DNA from: an uncultured Clostridia bacterium
GTDB taxonomy: Bacteria; Bacillota; Clostridia; Lachnospirales; Lachnospiraceae
Assembly (NCBI GenBank): GCA_948467395.1
Contig: CAOKDX010000008.1
Span: forward strand, 1 to 64,000
Direction: 5' to 3'
Length of the DNA: 64,000 nt
In this document: positions 35,210 through 43,079 of the stretch, one piece after another
Layout of the letters: each line of letters opens with the position of its first letter
How positions within the stretch are numbered: the stretch's first letter is position 1
Notes under the pieces: generated by a model
What the model was told of the DNA's origin: nothing
Seen by the model: only the letters and a program-made list of their open reading frames with translations
Databases searched by the model: none
Translations under genes and position numbers: made by a program

Positions 35210-35625
35210 AGGCATAACAGCATCCCATACGCTGCTGCCGTAAACGGAATAAAGGGCATCTTATATCTTCTCCCCACCCGGCGGAATACCAGAAGAAAAG
35301 CCCCTGCCACCGCTGCCAGAAACAAACTGACCATCAGCACCTCCAGGCTCGCCGTAAAGCCCAGGGAAAGCCCCATCACTGCATAGACAAGGGCGTCCCC
35401 CTCTCCCACCGCACCATGGCTCAGCTTGCTGACCGCCCACAACAGCAGGCCGGTGCTTATGCCCGGAAGCCATTCCATCCACGGGTTCTCCCGTAGCATC
35501 TGCTGCAAAACCACCGCTGCAGCGCACACAATTCCGGGAATTACAGGAATTTCCTTTTTTCTTATATCAAACCATGCCATTAGGACGGTATAACACCCGC
35601 AGACAATCCAAATCAACATCTCCAT
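35206..35625 (-). CDS. A24-family prepilin peptidase (second copy, TadV/CpaA-like)
   Basis: This membrane aspartyl protease of about 139 residues trims the leader of Flp-type and TadE-type pilins. It shows both catalytic aspartates: one in AWFDIRKKEIP near 20 and one in GAVGEGDALVY, the GxGD motif. It has four to five transmembrane helices and lacks the methylase domain, as in TadV. ATG 35625 follows AGAGGAAAGAG; the frame reaches 35658 through the upstream gene. Another A24 peptidase (43080-43619) starts the same operon, so the two may serve different pilins. Confidence 0.82.
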   Translation of the reverse strand: MEMLIWIVCGCYTVLMAWFDIRKKEIPVIPGIVCAAAVVLQQMLRENPWMEWLPGISTGLLLWAVSKLSHGAVGEGDALVYAVMGLSLGFTASLEVLMVSLFLAAVAGAFLLVFRRVGRRYKMPFIPFTAAAYGMLLCL

Positions 35626-35645
35626 CTCTTTCCTCTCCCCTTTTC

Positions 35646-36419
35646 TCAGCTGCCGCACTTACTGCAGGGTGTCCGTTTCCCTGCTTGGGACAGCTGGATT
35701 TTTTTTACGTTTCGCTTTATCCCGCTGCAGGAACGGATAATATGATACCGGTCTCCAAAATTTGTAATCCAGACCTCATCTGATCCCGCCGGTACAATGT
35801 CTTTAACACACCGCTCACAAGGTTTGTATCTCCCCCCGCTGTCGTTCCGGAGACTGGCCGTATCACCATATTTCATCTGGGAAATACTCAGCCGCAGATA
35901 GGTGCAGCTTCTCTCCCGGTGATACACTCTCCCTGTCTCCGTTACATATACCATTATGTCTCCCTCTTCTTCCACGTTCTCTCTTCGTTCCACCCCGGTA
36001 AAGGCTCTTGTGTGTACACGCTGCCGGAACCGGCAGGATCCGGCGGGAATCAGCCGGAATGGTATTTTTGCGTAATACACCGCAATCAGATCAATTTCAT
36101 CGTTCCGCTGTAACACGGATGATTCCAGAAGAGACACTGCCAGTCCTTTCACCTCCAGGCAGTCATTGATCCTCGTCTGGTAATATGCCCGGTTTGCCAG
36201 CAATTTGTTCTCTCCTGCCCCATATTCTGCCGAAGCCTCTCTCGCCACCCGTGTCAGTGCCCACTGAACCTCATCCTGACATCTGACAAGGAGTCCCAGA
36301 TAGGCTGTCAGAAGCATGCCAAACAGAAATACTGGCAGTACCAGCGCCGCCTCCACTGTCATAGATCCTCTCAGAGCGGGAAAGGGTATCCTATTCCCAT
36401 GGTTTTGCACATTTGTCAT
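35646..36419 (-). CDS. TadE-like pseudopilin with two C-terminal cysteine (CxxC) repeats
   Basis: The 257-residue protein has a TadE-type start (RGSMTVEAALVLPVFLFGML, 17-36, with the prepilin glutamate), a long extracytoplasmic domain, then two copies of an approximately 45-residue motif: VYVTETGRVYHRERSC...CERC and VWITNFGDRYHIIRSC...CSKC. Each has the layout Y-H-x(4)-S-C then P-C-x-x-C, also found in other secreted clostridial proteins and likely to bind metal or form disulfides. The 5' coding region contains one arm of a 25-bp inverted repeat, the other lying after the upstream stop. There is no strong ribosome site at ATG 36419; ATG 36362 (within GSMTVEA) follows GAGAGGA but would cut the pilin motif. 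Confidence 0.75.
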   Translation of the reverse strand: MTNVQNHGNRIPFPALRGSMTVEAALVLPVFLFGMLLTAYLGLLVRCQDEVQWALTRVAREASAEYGAGENKLLANRAYYQTRINDCLEVKGLAVSLLESSVLQRNDEIDLIAVYYAKIPFRLIPAGSCRFRQRVHTRAFTGVERRENVEEEGDIMVYVTETGRVYHRERSCTYLRLSISQMKYGDTASLRNDSGGRYKPCERCVKDIVPAGSDEVWITNFGDRYHIIRSCSGIKRNVKKIQLSQAGKRTPCSKCGS

Positions 36420-36501
36420 AATGCACTCATATTTATTTTTTGTATTGATAGATTGATCCCCTTTTCTTTATTTTTTTAGAATACCCTTTCCTGCTCTGAG
36501 A
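36369..36501. repeat. 25-bp inverted repeat spanning the tadE-like start
   Basis: Arms at 36369-36393 and 36477-36501 match in 23 of 25 positions when one is reverse-complemented (core TCTCAGAGC, then GGAAAGGGTAT). Both differences are transitions. They bracket 83 bases that hold the spacer, the start codon and the first eight codons of the tadE-like gene. The outer arm begins seven bases after the DUF5702 stop. It could be an invertible segment or, in the mRNA, a long stem with the translation start in its loop. Confidence 0.8.
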
Positions 36502-36508
36502 ATCTCAT

Positions 36509-38536
36509 TTAAAGATAACCTTTCGTAATCTCACAGGTATAAGAGTAATCCCGTATGTCCCGTCCCAGCATACTTCTAATAGCTGGCAGCCGGAAAAACC
36601 TTGCAGGGAATGTCACGCCTGCTGACACAGTGAGGGAATAAACACAGCTGGCAAGCTGAAAATCTTTATATCCATTGCGTTTCATATCCCACTGGATCAG
36701 ATCCATGATCCGGTACAGACGCGTGCTATGACCGGTCAGAGCCAGAAAGAGAAGCAGATATTCCCCATATCCAAAGGATTTTTTCCCTGCCGGCCTAAAT
36801 TTTTCCGCCCGCTTCGTAACCACCTTTCCCGATAAACCAAAGATTTCGGAAAAACCTGTAAGAATCTGCGATGGCGTCTTTATTACCGGCACATGCCTCG
36901 CCTGAAGCAGTCCCGCTATATCCACAAGGCCTTCTACAAATGACCACACAAGGAGAATCAGTGTCTGTGTCAGACGGATCAGAGGTTCCAGGCCAGTAAA
37001 ACCCACCACGGCAGCGGCGGCGGCATACGCCTCTGCTTTCCTTGCCGGATCTTTATAAATGGCAGCAAAATTTACCGGCATCCGGATCAAAAGGATCCGG
37101 TTTAGCACCGTCTGAAGGTTTTCCCTGTCCGACCCCCTGCCTGCAGCTATGTACTCCCACTGGTACTTCAAAGTTTTCTTCCAGCCGGATGTTTCCTGAA
37201 TATAATTAGAAAAACGGTCCTGAATATAAGAATCCAGACAAAATTCATCCATTCCATATCCCCCAAGCTCTCCCAGCACGCCTGTCAGCGATACCTCCTT
37301 TTCTCCCGCCAGCGCTGTCACCCGTTTTCCATAATCCTCGTTCTTCCCGTCCCGATTTTCATATAGCCTGGCAAAGTTATCCGGCTCTGCCACCTCCGCA
37401 CCAGAGAGCTTATCCGGATCCCGACAGGTAAGATTTAGAATCCCATTTCCCCATACCCCTGACATAGCGTCTACTGGATCCGGGGCACCGCCCTTTTCCT
37501 CCACTCCCGTATAATCAAAGGCGATGGTTTCCGTATCATAATCCTGCCACAGCTGCTGTAACCGTTCCTCTTCTCCTTCCTGTCTCTCTGCCTGAAGAAT
37601 CCTGCATGTCTCTGACAGAATTTCCCTGTTTGTCTCAAGAACAGACATCTGCCGTATTAGAGTTTCCATTTTTCTGTCATGATCGGCAAATTCCGTTTTT
37701 TCCCTCCCGTATTTCCGAAATCCCGTTTTCAGACTCACGGCCTCCCGGACTGCCTGTTCTGTCAGTCGGAGCACCTTCTCCACCCTCCTTCGAAACCGTT
37801 GTCTGTCCAGCTTCGAAAAATGAACAGGGGTGTCATCTATATACGGTTTCATCTTTTTCCATACGGCCTCTGTCCCTATGGCAAAATTCTGGCTTGTAAT
37901 ATCCCCTGCCGCAAACATCTTAATGAATTCCGGTTCACAGTGAATCCTTCCTTCGGATACCGTGATACCGTCGATCCATTTCATAAGCTTCAGCATCTGT
38001 ACATCCAGTTCTGCCGCCTCCTGCTGTCTCTCCACAGTTTCCTCAATTTCCTCAGCCGTATCCTGGGAGCGGATGAGATCGGATGACTTATCCTGCCATG
38101 TCTCCAGCTGTTTCTTTGTCAGCCTCCGGAGCATATACTGATTGATTTCCTTCTGCAATGGTGCGGCGCCATTATCTCCCAGGCAGGTTTTCTCCTTCAC
38201 CCGGATCTGACTGATCCCCCCGGCCAGGAAATCCATTGACTGGCCGTCTGCCGCCTCCATCGTATCCGCCGCATAATCTGCTATCACTTTCTCATAAGGT
38301 GTCCCGCCGCTCTCGAGAAAAAATAGTCCGTAGTTTTCATAGAGTGGACGGCTGTATTCTGTCAACAGTGATTCCACGGCCGTCCGCACAGTCCTTGCCG
38401 TATGCCCGGCACACGCCGTATACCGGGCAGTCTCTACCAGTGTCCCCAACAGGGCGAGGATCAGAATTCCCGACAGAGAAAGAAACACCGTGATGCTGCC
38501 CCCCGCCCTAACCAATAATGTTCTTGGAGTCCGCAT
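36509..38536 (-). CDS. DUF5702 pilus-associated membrane protein (TadG-like)
   Basis: This protein of about 675 residues starts with the TadG/TadE-like segment AGGSITVFLSLSGILILALL and is otherwise a large extracytoplasmic, mostly helical domain (SLLTEYSRPLYENYGLFFLE is the DUF5702 hallmark) with further membrane segments near 535-560. It is a usual member of clostridial Tad loci and is thought to be a pilus-associated or assembly protein. The start is uncertain: ATGs at 38554 and 38536 both overlap the small pilin gene, and a TTG near 38518 is also possible. The 89-base gap after its stop holds one arm of the inverted repeat. Confidence 0.72.
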   Translation of the reverse strand: MRTPRTLLVRAGGSITVFLSLSGILILALLGTLVETARYTACAGHTARTVRTAVESLLTEYSRPLYENYGLFFLESGGTPYEKVIADYAADTMEAADGQSMDFLAGGISQIRVKEKTCLGDNGAAPLQKEINQYMLRRLTKKQLETWQDKSSDLIRSQDTAEEIEETVERQQEAAELDVQMLKLMKWIDGITVSEGRIHCEPEFIKMFAAGDITSQNFAIGTEAVWKKMKPYIDDTPVHFSKLDRQRFRRRVEKVLRLTEQAVREAVSLKTGFRKYGREKTEFADHDRKMETLIRQMSVLETNREILSETCRILQAERQEGEEERLQQLWQDYDTETIAFDYTGVEEKGGAPDPVDAMSGVWGNGILNLTCRDPDKLSGAEVAEPDNFARLYENRDGKNEDYGKRVTALAGEKEVSLTGVLGELGGYGMDEFCLDSYIQDRFSNYIQETSGWKKTLKYQWEYIAAGRGSDRENLQTVLNRILLIRMPVNFAAIYKDPARKAEAYAAAAAVVGFTGLEPLIRLTQTLILLVWSFVEGLVDIAGLLQARHVPVIKTPSQILTGFSEIFGLSGKVVTKRAEKFRPAGKKSFGYGEYLLLFLALTGHSTRLYRIMDLIQWDMKRNGYKDFQLASCVYSLTVSAGVTFPARFFRLPAIRSMLGRDIRDYSYTCEITKGYL

Positions 38537-38681
38537 TGAAGCTTTTAAAAGCATTTGTCACTACAGACGTAATCTTTGTCTTGAATAACAGTACCAGCGC
38601 CACCAGCACAACAAGGATCAATATGATCTCCACCACCCCAATGGCATCCTCTTCCCATATAAATAATTTTATCTCTTCCAT
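38508..38681 (-). CDS. Flp-type pilin (major pilus subunit), 57 residues
   Basis: A short frame of 57 residues reads MEEIKLFIWEEDAIG, then VVEIILILVVLVALVLLFK and a tail of about 22 residues. This is the Flp pilin plan: a short charged leader ending in glycine, a glutamate-containing hydrophobic helix and a small hydrophilic tail. Cleavage after Gly15 by an A24 peptidase would give a mature pilin of about 42 residues. GGGG lies at suitable distance before the ATG. It sits between TadC and DUF5702, the usual place, and overlaps the DUF5702 start. The gene falls below common length cut-offs for gene finding. Confidence 0.85.
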   Translation of the reverse strand: MEEIKLFIWEEDAIGVVEIILILVVLVALVLLFKTKITSVVTNAFKSFNADSKNIIG

Positions 38682-38697
38682 ACATTTAATCCCCTTT

Positions 38698-40053
38698 CTA
38701 CAATGTCATAAACGCCGGGACCAGAATGATCCCCATCACAAGGCCCAACATTACAATCATGGGAAATAACAGCTTTGTCCCCGCTGTCTCCCCCAGCCGG
38801 AGCAATCGCTCCCTGCGCTGCTCCATTGCCTCCAGCGCCTCCTGTTCCAGCAGATCCAGAATTCCCTCTGACCCCTTCTTCAAATTCTGGTTGATCACAG
38901 AGGAAAACCGAAGATACGGCAGCATTCGGCATTTCCTTCCAAAATTCTCCATTGCCTGTCCTTCCGATACCCCGTCTCGCATTTCCTGCGTCATGATACA
39001 GAGCTCCTCATATGCATAATGAATTCCCCCTCCCTCCTCTCTGGCTCTCTCATATTCAGATACGATTCTCTCCACACTCCTACGAAACGTCATACCCGCC
39101 CCCAGCAGTAGCATTACCTTATTCACCATGCCGGGATAATCCAGATACATCTGCTCTTCCCGTCTGGCTGCCTCTTTTTTCTGCCGTTCCCTCCAGAACA
39201 CGGGAAGGAAAAGGATCAAAACAAGAATCAGGTATACCGGCGTATAATTTTTCTTTGCCTCCTCCATGTGATAACTGAGCCTGATATCCCCGACAGATGC
39301 CGGCAGCTCTACAACCTTCTCCGACGCGCTGTCCTTCAGGGTTTTCTTTAATGCCTCCTTCACACTCCGGATCTGCTGCTTCTCCAAATCCAGGTCCGGC
39401 GGCACAAGATGCGCCTTAAAATACATGGTCTTTTTCCAGTTCCGCCAGGAAGCCTTAAGCATTATTTCCGTGTCCACTCCTTCTGGTGGAATTTTCGTCT
39501 CTGCCAGTGTACCATCTCTCCGGATGAATTTTTCGTCAAAGAACCAGCTTATCTCTATCCCCGTCCCTGGCACACTGCTGAAAAATCCCAGCGGCTCCGT
39601 CACCTGAGCAAGTGATTCATTTCTGCCCGGAAGTTTCTGTTCCGCAAAAACCCTCAGCTTCTTTTCGATCTGCTCCCCCTCCTCTGCCGAAATATCCTTC
39701 TCCTTGAGATCGAGCCGGACCCTCTTTTCCCATTGCCCGCTTTCACTGATCCCGGTAACATCAATTTCCACTGGGATATCTTCGCTCTGCCTGGACAAAT
39801 ATTTTCCCTCACGCAGCAATTCCGCTGCCGGATCTGACAAAAAACAGCAGAACCACACAGCCGCTGCCGCCGCCATAAAGAACAACAGGGAAACCAGTCT
39901 TCCGCCCCACAGTTCCTTTAAGGCATCCTCCCGCTTTTCTCTCGGATGCATCAGCTCCACATATTCACAAGCACTCTTCTCCCTGAAAAGCCAGCGCCCG
40001 GCATGCAGCCACTCAGTCAGACGCACTCCCAGCTTTTGTAATCGATCAGACAC
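38698..40053 (-). CDS. tadC: TadC-like inner-membrane platform protein (T2SS F domain)
   Basis: This 451-residue protein has an N-terminal membrane helix (near 52-72), an extracytoplasmic region of about 200 residues, a second helix near 270 and a C-terminal T2SSF domain (GMVNKVMLLLGAGMTFRRSVERIV through RRERLLRLGETAGTKLLFPMIVMLGLVMGIIL). It pairs with TadB to form the platform on which the ATPase acts. The large N-terminal extracytoplasmic part is longer than in classical TadC (about 300 residues). The start is GTG 40053 behind GGGAGGGGGGAG. Confidence 0.85.
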   Translation of the reverse strand: MSDRLQKLGVRLTEWLHAGRWLFREKSACEYVELMHPREKREDALKELWGGRLVSLLFFMAAAAAVWFCCFLSDPAAELLREGKYLSRQSEDIPVEIDVTGISESGQWEKRVRLDLKEKDISAEEGEQIEKKLRVFAEQKLPGRNESLAQVTEPLGFFSSVPGTGIEISWFFDEKFIRRDGTLAETKIPPEGVDTEIMLKASWRNWKKTMYFKAHLVPPDLDLEKQQIRSVKEALKKTLKDSASEKVVELPASVGDIRLSYHMEEAKKNYTPVYLILVLILFLPVFWRERQKKEAARREEQMYLDYPGMVNKVMLLLGAGMTFRRSVERIVSEYERAREEGGGIHYAYEELCIMTQEMRDGVSEGQAMENFGRKCRMLPYLRFSSVINQNLKKGSEGILDLLEQEALEAMEQRRERLLRLGETAGTKLLFPMIVMLGLVMGIILVPAFMTL

Positions 40054-40072
40054 CGCACTCCCCCCTCCCGAT

Positions 40073-40822
40073 TCATACCTGGCCGATCCCTCTCAATATT
40101 GCCCGGCTCCACGTAACAGCTGCCGCATAGGCCGCCAGAACAGCCGTCATAAACATCCTCCCTGAAAGTCCACGGTACAGCGGTATAAGAAAATCCGGTG
40201 AGAAGATCTGCAGATACAGGAGAATGAACAGGGGAACTGCCATCATGCAGCGGGCCTCCATTTTCTTTCCTGCCACTGCCGTCTGTATCTCCCTCTCCAT
40301 CTCCACCTTATCTGAGATATTGCCTGCCGTCCGTTTCATCACCCGCACCAGATTTCCCCCGCTTCTTCTCGCAGTGGAATAAATCTGGGCAAAGGTAATA
40401 ATATCTTCCAGGCCGCTGCGCCTTCCCAGATCAAGAAACAGACCGTCCAGAGGCTTATGAAGAGTAAGCTGCTGCCGGATCCCCCGAAGTTCCCTCAGCA
40501 TCATTGTCTCACCTCCATACATCAGCTGCATGTCACGGTATGCCTCTGTCACGGCGTTTTCCATAGAATACCCGGCTGTCAGTGCCGACACAAAGCTGTC
40601 CATGGCATCCTTGAACTCCAGCATCAGTTTCCACCTCTGCCCTGCCGCCAGGTGCTTTTTCTGATACCGCAGATACAGGACGGCACCAACGGCGGATGCC
40701 AGAAAGCAGAACAGGACGCTCTGATAAAAAAGATATAGAATAACAAAGCTGCCGGCGGCACCACAGAGGCCGTATCGGATTCTTTCCCGCCGCGTAAATA
40801 CATATCTGTTGTAATCCTTCAT
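40073..40822 (-). CDS. tadB: TadB-like inner-membrane platform protein (T2SS F domain)
   Basis: The 249-residue product has two N-terminal membrane helices, a cytoplasmic T2SSF domain (DAMDSFVSALTAGYSMENAVTEAY; IYSTARRSGGNLVRVMKRTA) and two C-terminal helices. It forms the platform with TadC. ATG 40822 overlaps the TadA stop as ATGA with GGGGGTGAAG upstream, so translation is coupled to TadA. It lacks the N-terminal extracellular domain present in proteobacterial TadB. Confidence 0.87.
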   Translation of the reverse strand: MKDYNRYVFTRRERIRYGLCGAAGSFVILYLFYQSVLFCFLASAVGAVLYLRYQKKHLAAGQRWKLMLEFKDAMDSFVSALTAGYSMENAVTEAYRDMQLMYGGETMMLRELRGIRQQLTLHKPLDGLFLDLGRRSGLEDIITFAQIYSTARRSGGNLVRVMKRTAGNISDKVEMEREIQTAVAGKKMEARCMMAVPLFILLYLQIFSPDFLIPLYRGLSGRMFMTAVLAAYAAAVTWSRAILRGIGQV

Positions 40823-42054
40823 ATCTTCACCCCCGCTCTCAGGCACTTCTCCGTATAAATCAACGGTCTCCCGGTGCTTTTCAGCTCTCCCACCACCTGT
40901 CCCTGACGCTCCCCTTCCTCCCGGAACACATACAGCGGAAACAGCTGGATCTTCCCCTCTGCCACTTCACCCACCTCACTGATCTCCAATACCTTTCTGG
41001 ATTTGTCCCGCAGACGCCCCAGATGTACCACAAGGTCGATTCCCGAAGCAATCTGATGCCGTATTGCCTCCAGCGGGATATCCAGCCCCATCAGTACAAG
41101 CGTTTCCAGGCGGTTCAGCATATCGGAGGGACTATTGGCATGGCCGGTGGAAAGACTCCCGTCATGCCCCGTATTCATCGCTGTGAGAAGATCAATGGCC
41201 GCCGAATCCCGGATTTCGCCGACAATGATTCGATCCGGGCGCATTCTCAAAGCACTTTTTACCAGATCCCGGATAGTAATCTGGTTTTTTCCCTCCACAT
41301 TGGCATTCCTGGCCTCCAGCCGCACTAGATTATCAATGTTTTGTATTTGCAGCTCCGCAGAATCCTCGATGGTGATAACCCGCTCATTGTGTGGAATATA
41401 ATTTGACAGGATATTGAGGAATGTTGTCTTGCCCGCCCCGGTCCCGCCGGATATAAAAATATTGTACCGCGCCTCTACCATTTTCCGCAGAAACTCCTCC
41501 GCCTCCTCCGTCACCGCCCCCATACGGATCAGCTTTTTCATAGTCAGGGCTTCTTTCGGAAACTTGCGTATGGTAATGACCGGCCCCTCGATAGCGATGG
41601 GGGGCACCACGATATTCACCCGGGATCCATCTGCCAGCCTGGCATCCAGTATTGGGCTGGACTCATTGACAATACGGTTTCCTGAAGAGGCAATCTGCTG
41701 GGCAATGTCCTCAAGTCTCTCCTGATGTTCAAAGGTAAGACCCGTCTCCGTGAGCCCTCCCTTCTTCTCCACAAAAATATGATCCGGACCATTCACCATA
41801 ATTTCCGTTACTTCCTCATCCTCCAGTATATCCTGCAGCACATCCATTTTTCGGATGGAATTGAACACGACATGCCGCAGTCTCCTCTTTTCCTCCAGAC
41901 GGATGTATTCCTCCCCCGCTGCCTGTTCAATATGCTTCCCGATCAGTATGTCCAGCTCTCTGTCGCTGATCTCCACTCCCGCCGGAATTTCTTTCATAAC
42001 CCTCTGCCGGATTTTTTTCCTTCTCTCATCCAGTGTCTTCCATGTCGATACCAT
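40819..42054 (-). CDS. tadA: TadA/CpaF secretion ATPase
   Basis: The 411-residue hexameric ATPase drives Flp pilus extension (and in some systems retraction). It shows Walker A GGTGAGKT at 203-210, the Asp box ITIEDSAELQ, Walker B RPDRIIVGEIRD and the His box TGHDGSLSTGHANS, all intact, and an N-terminal domain with EIMVNGPDHIFVE. ATG 42054 overlaps the TadZ-like end by 29 bases and has GGAGGAAGGAG directly before it. It has the best-conserved sequence of the operon. Confidence 0.95.
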   Translation of the reverse strand: MVSTWKTLDERRKKIRQRVMKEIPAGVEISDRELDILIGKHIEQAAGEEYIRLEEKRRLRHVVFNSIRKMDVLQDILEDEEVTEIMVNGPDHIFVEKKGGLTETGLTFEHQERLEDIAQQIASSGNRIVNESSPILDARLADGSRVNIVVPPIAIEGPVITIRKFPKEALTMKKLIRMGAVTEEAEEFLRKMVEARYNIFISGGTGAGKTTFLNILSNYIPHNERVITIEDSAELQIQNIDNLVRLEARNANVEGKNQITIRDLVKSALRMRPDRIIVGEIRDSAAIDLLTAMNTGHDGSLSTGHANSPSDMLNRLETLVLMGLDIPLEAIRHQIASGIDLVVHLGRLRDKSRKVLEISEVGEVAEGKIQLFPLYVFREEGERQGQVVGELKSTGRPLIYTEKCLRAGVKI

Positions 42055-43066
42055 CTCCTTCCTCCCCTCTCTCTAATGCCCGTTTTATACACTCCATCCT
42101 CCTGTCGTCTCCTGTCAGCTCCTCCAGTCTCACACTTCCCCATTCTGGCCCCGCCGGCACAAATTCTTCCGGCTGCCGGATATACCGTATCCGCTTTAAC
42201 AGCTCCTCTTTCCGCTCTGTGCGGCAGATTTTACGGAATACAGCACCCTGTACTCTCCCAATGACTCCCGGCACCTGCAGAAACAGAATCCTGTCTGCCG
42301 GTTCCATCAGATCGAGAAAATATTCAAAAACCTGCCCCATCTCAACGACAATGCTGTCATATCCGCACTCTCCCTGAAGTCTTTCCAGAAACCGCTCCCA
42401 GTCCTCCGGACGACAGTCCAGGAGATCCTTGAAATGTGCCAGCGGCGGCAGCATTTCCGCCCGACCAAAAGTAAGACAGATTTCCCTGGCCCGCTCCGCA
42501 AAATCCTCCTGCTCCAGCATAAAGATAAGATCCCCCATTCCTCCTGATATCGGGGAAGCCGTCTCCAGCTCCGCCCCGGAATACACCGGAAGTCCCGAAA
42601 GCTGCAGATACAGACACCGTCCCCTCTGCGCCAGATACTGCGAAAGCATAACCGAAAATTCTGTCGCATCCGCCGCATTTGGAGAAAATACCGCAAATAT
42701 TTTTTCCCATCCCTCAGCTCCCTCTTTCCGGGTTTCAGCCGGTCCTTTTTCCAATTCCAGCCTGCACTGCCAGAGAATCTCCTGATAGATCTTTTCTGCC
42801 CTCTGGTACTGGAAAATCTTTCCCTGTTCCCGGTCCGATACATTAGATAAATTGATCACCTTTCGTTTCTCATCCCCGTGTACTGCAGGATCATCCGTCA
42901 GTACCACCAGTCCGCCTGTTCTGGTTCCGGACCGGAATTTCATCCCTTTCTCCGCTGTCACCAGTTCGGGATGCAGTCCCGGATTTTTTTTCTTCACCAG
43001 AAAACGCAGGAGACGTTTCCCATACTCTACATCTTTCAGATAGAGCAGCAGAGTCACATCTTCCAT
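42026..43066 (-). CDS. TadZ/CpaE-like protein lacking a canonical P-loop
   Basis: This 346-residue protein has a receiver-like N-terminal half (VTLLLYLKDVEYGKRLLRFL; GGLVVLTDDPAV) and a MinD/ParA-like C-terminal half (IFAVFSPNAADATEFSVMLSQYLAQRGRCLYLQLSG; YDSIVVEMGQVFEYFLDLM; ADRILFLQVPG). It would place the pilus machine at its site in the cell. The deviant Walker A region SPNAADATEF lacks the KGGxGK(T/S) lysines, so ATP binding is doubtful. ATG 43066 follows GGGGGTG; the frame reaches 43090 without better support. Confidence 0.78.
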   Translation of the reverse strand: MEDVTLLLYLKDVEYGKRLLRFLVKKKNPGLHPELVTAEKGMKFRSGTRTGGLVVLTDDPAVHGDEKRKVINLSNVSDREQGKIFQYQRAEKIYQEILWQCRLELEKGPAETRKEGAEGWEKIFAVFSPNAADATEFSVMLSQYLAQRGRCLYLQLSGLPVYSGAELETASPISGGMGDLIFMLEQEDFAERAREICLTFGRAEMLPPLAHFKDLLDCRPEDWERFLERLQGECGYDSIVVEMGQVFEYFLDLMEPADRILFLQVPGVIGRVQGAVFRKICRTERKEELLKRIRYIRQPEEFVPAGPEWGSVRLEELTGDDRRMECIKRALERGEEGDGIDMEDTG

Positions 43067-43079
43067 GTGCACACCCCCT

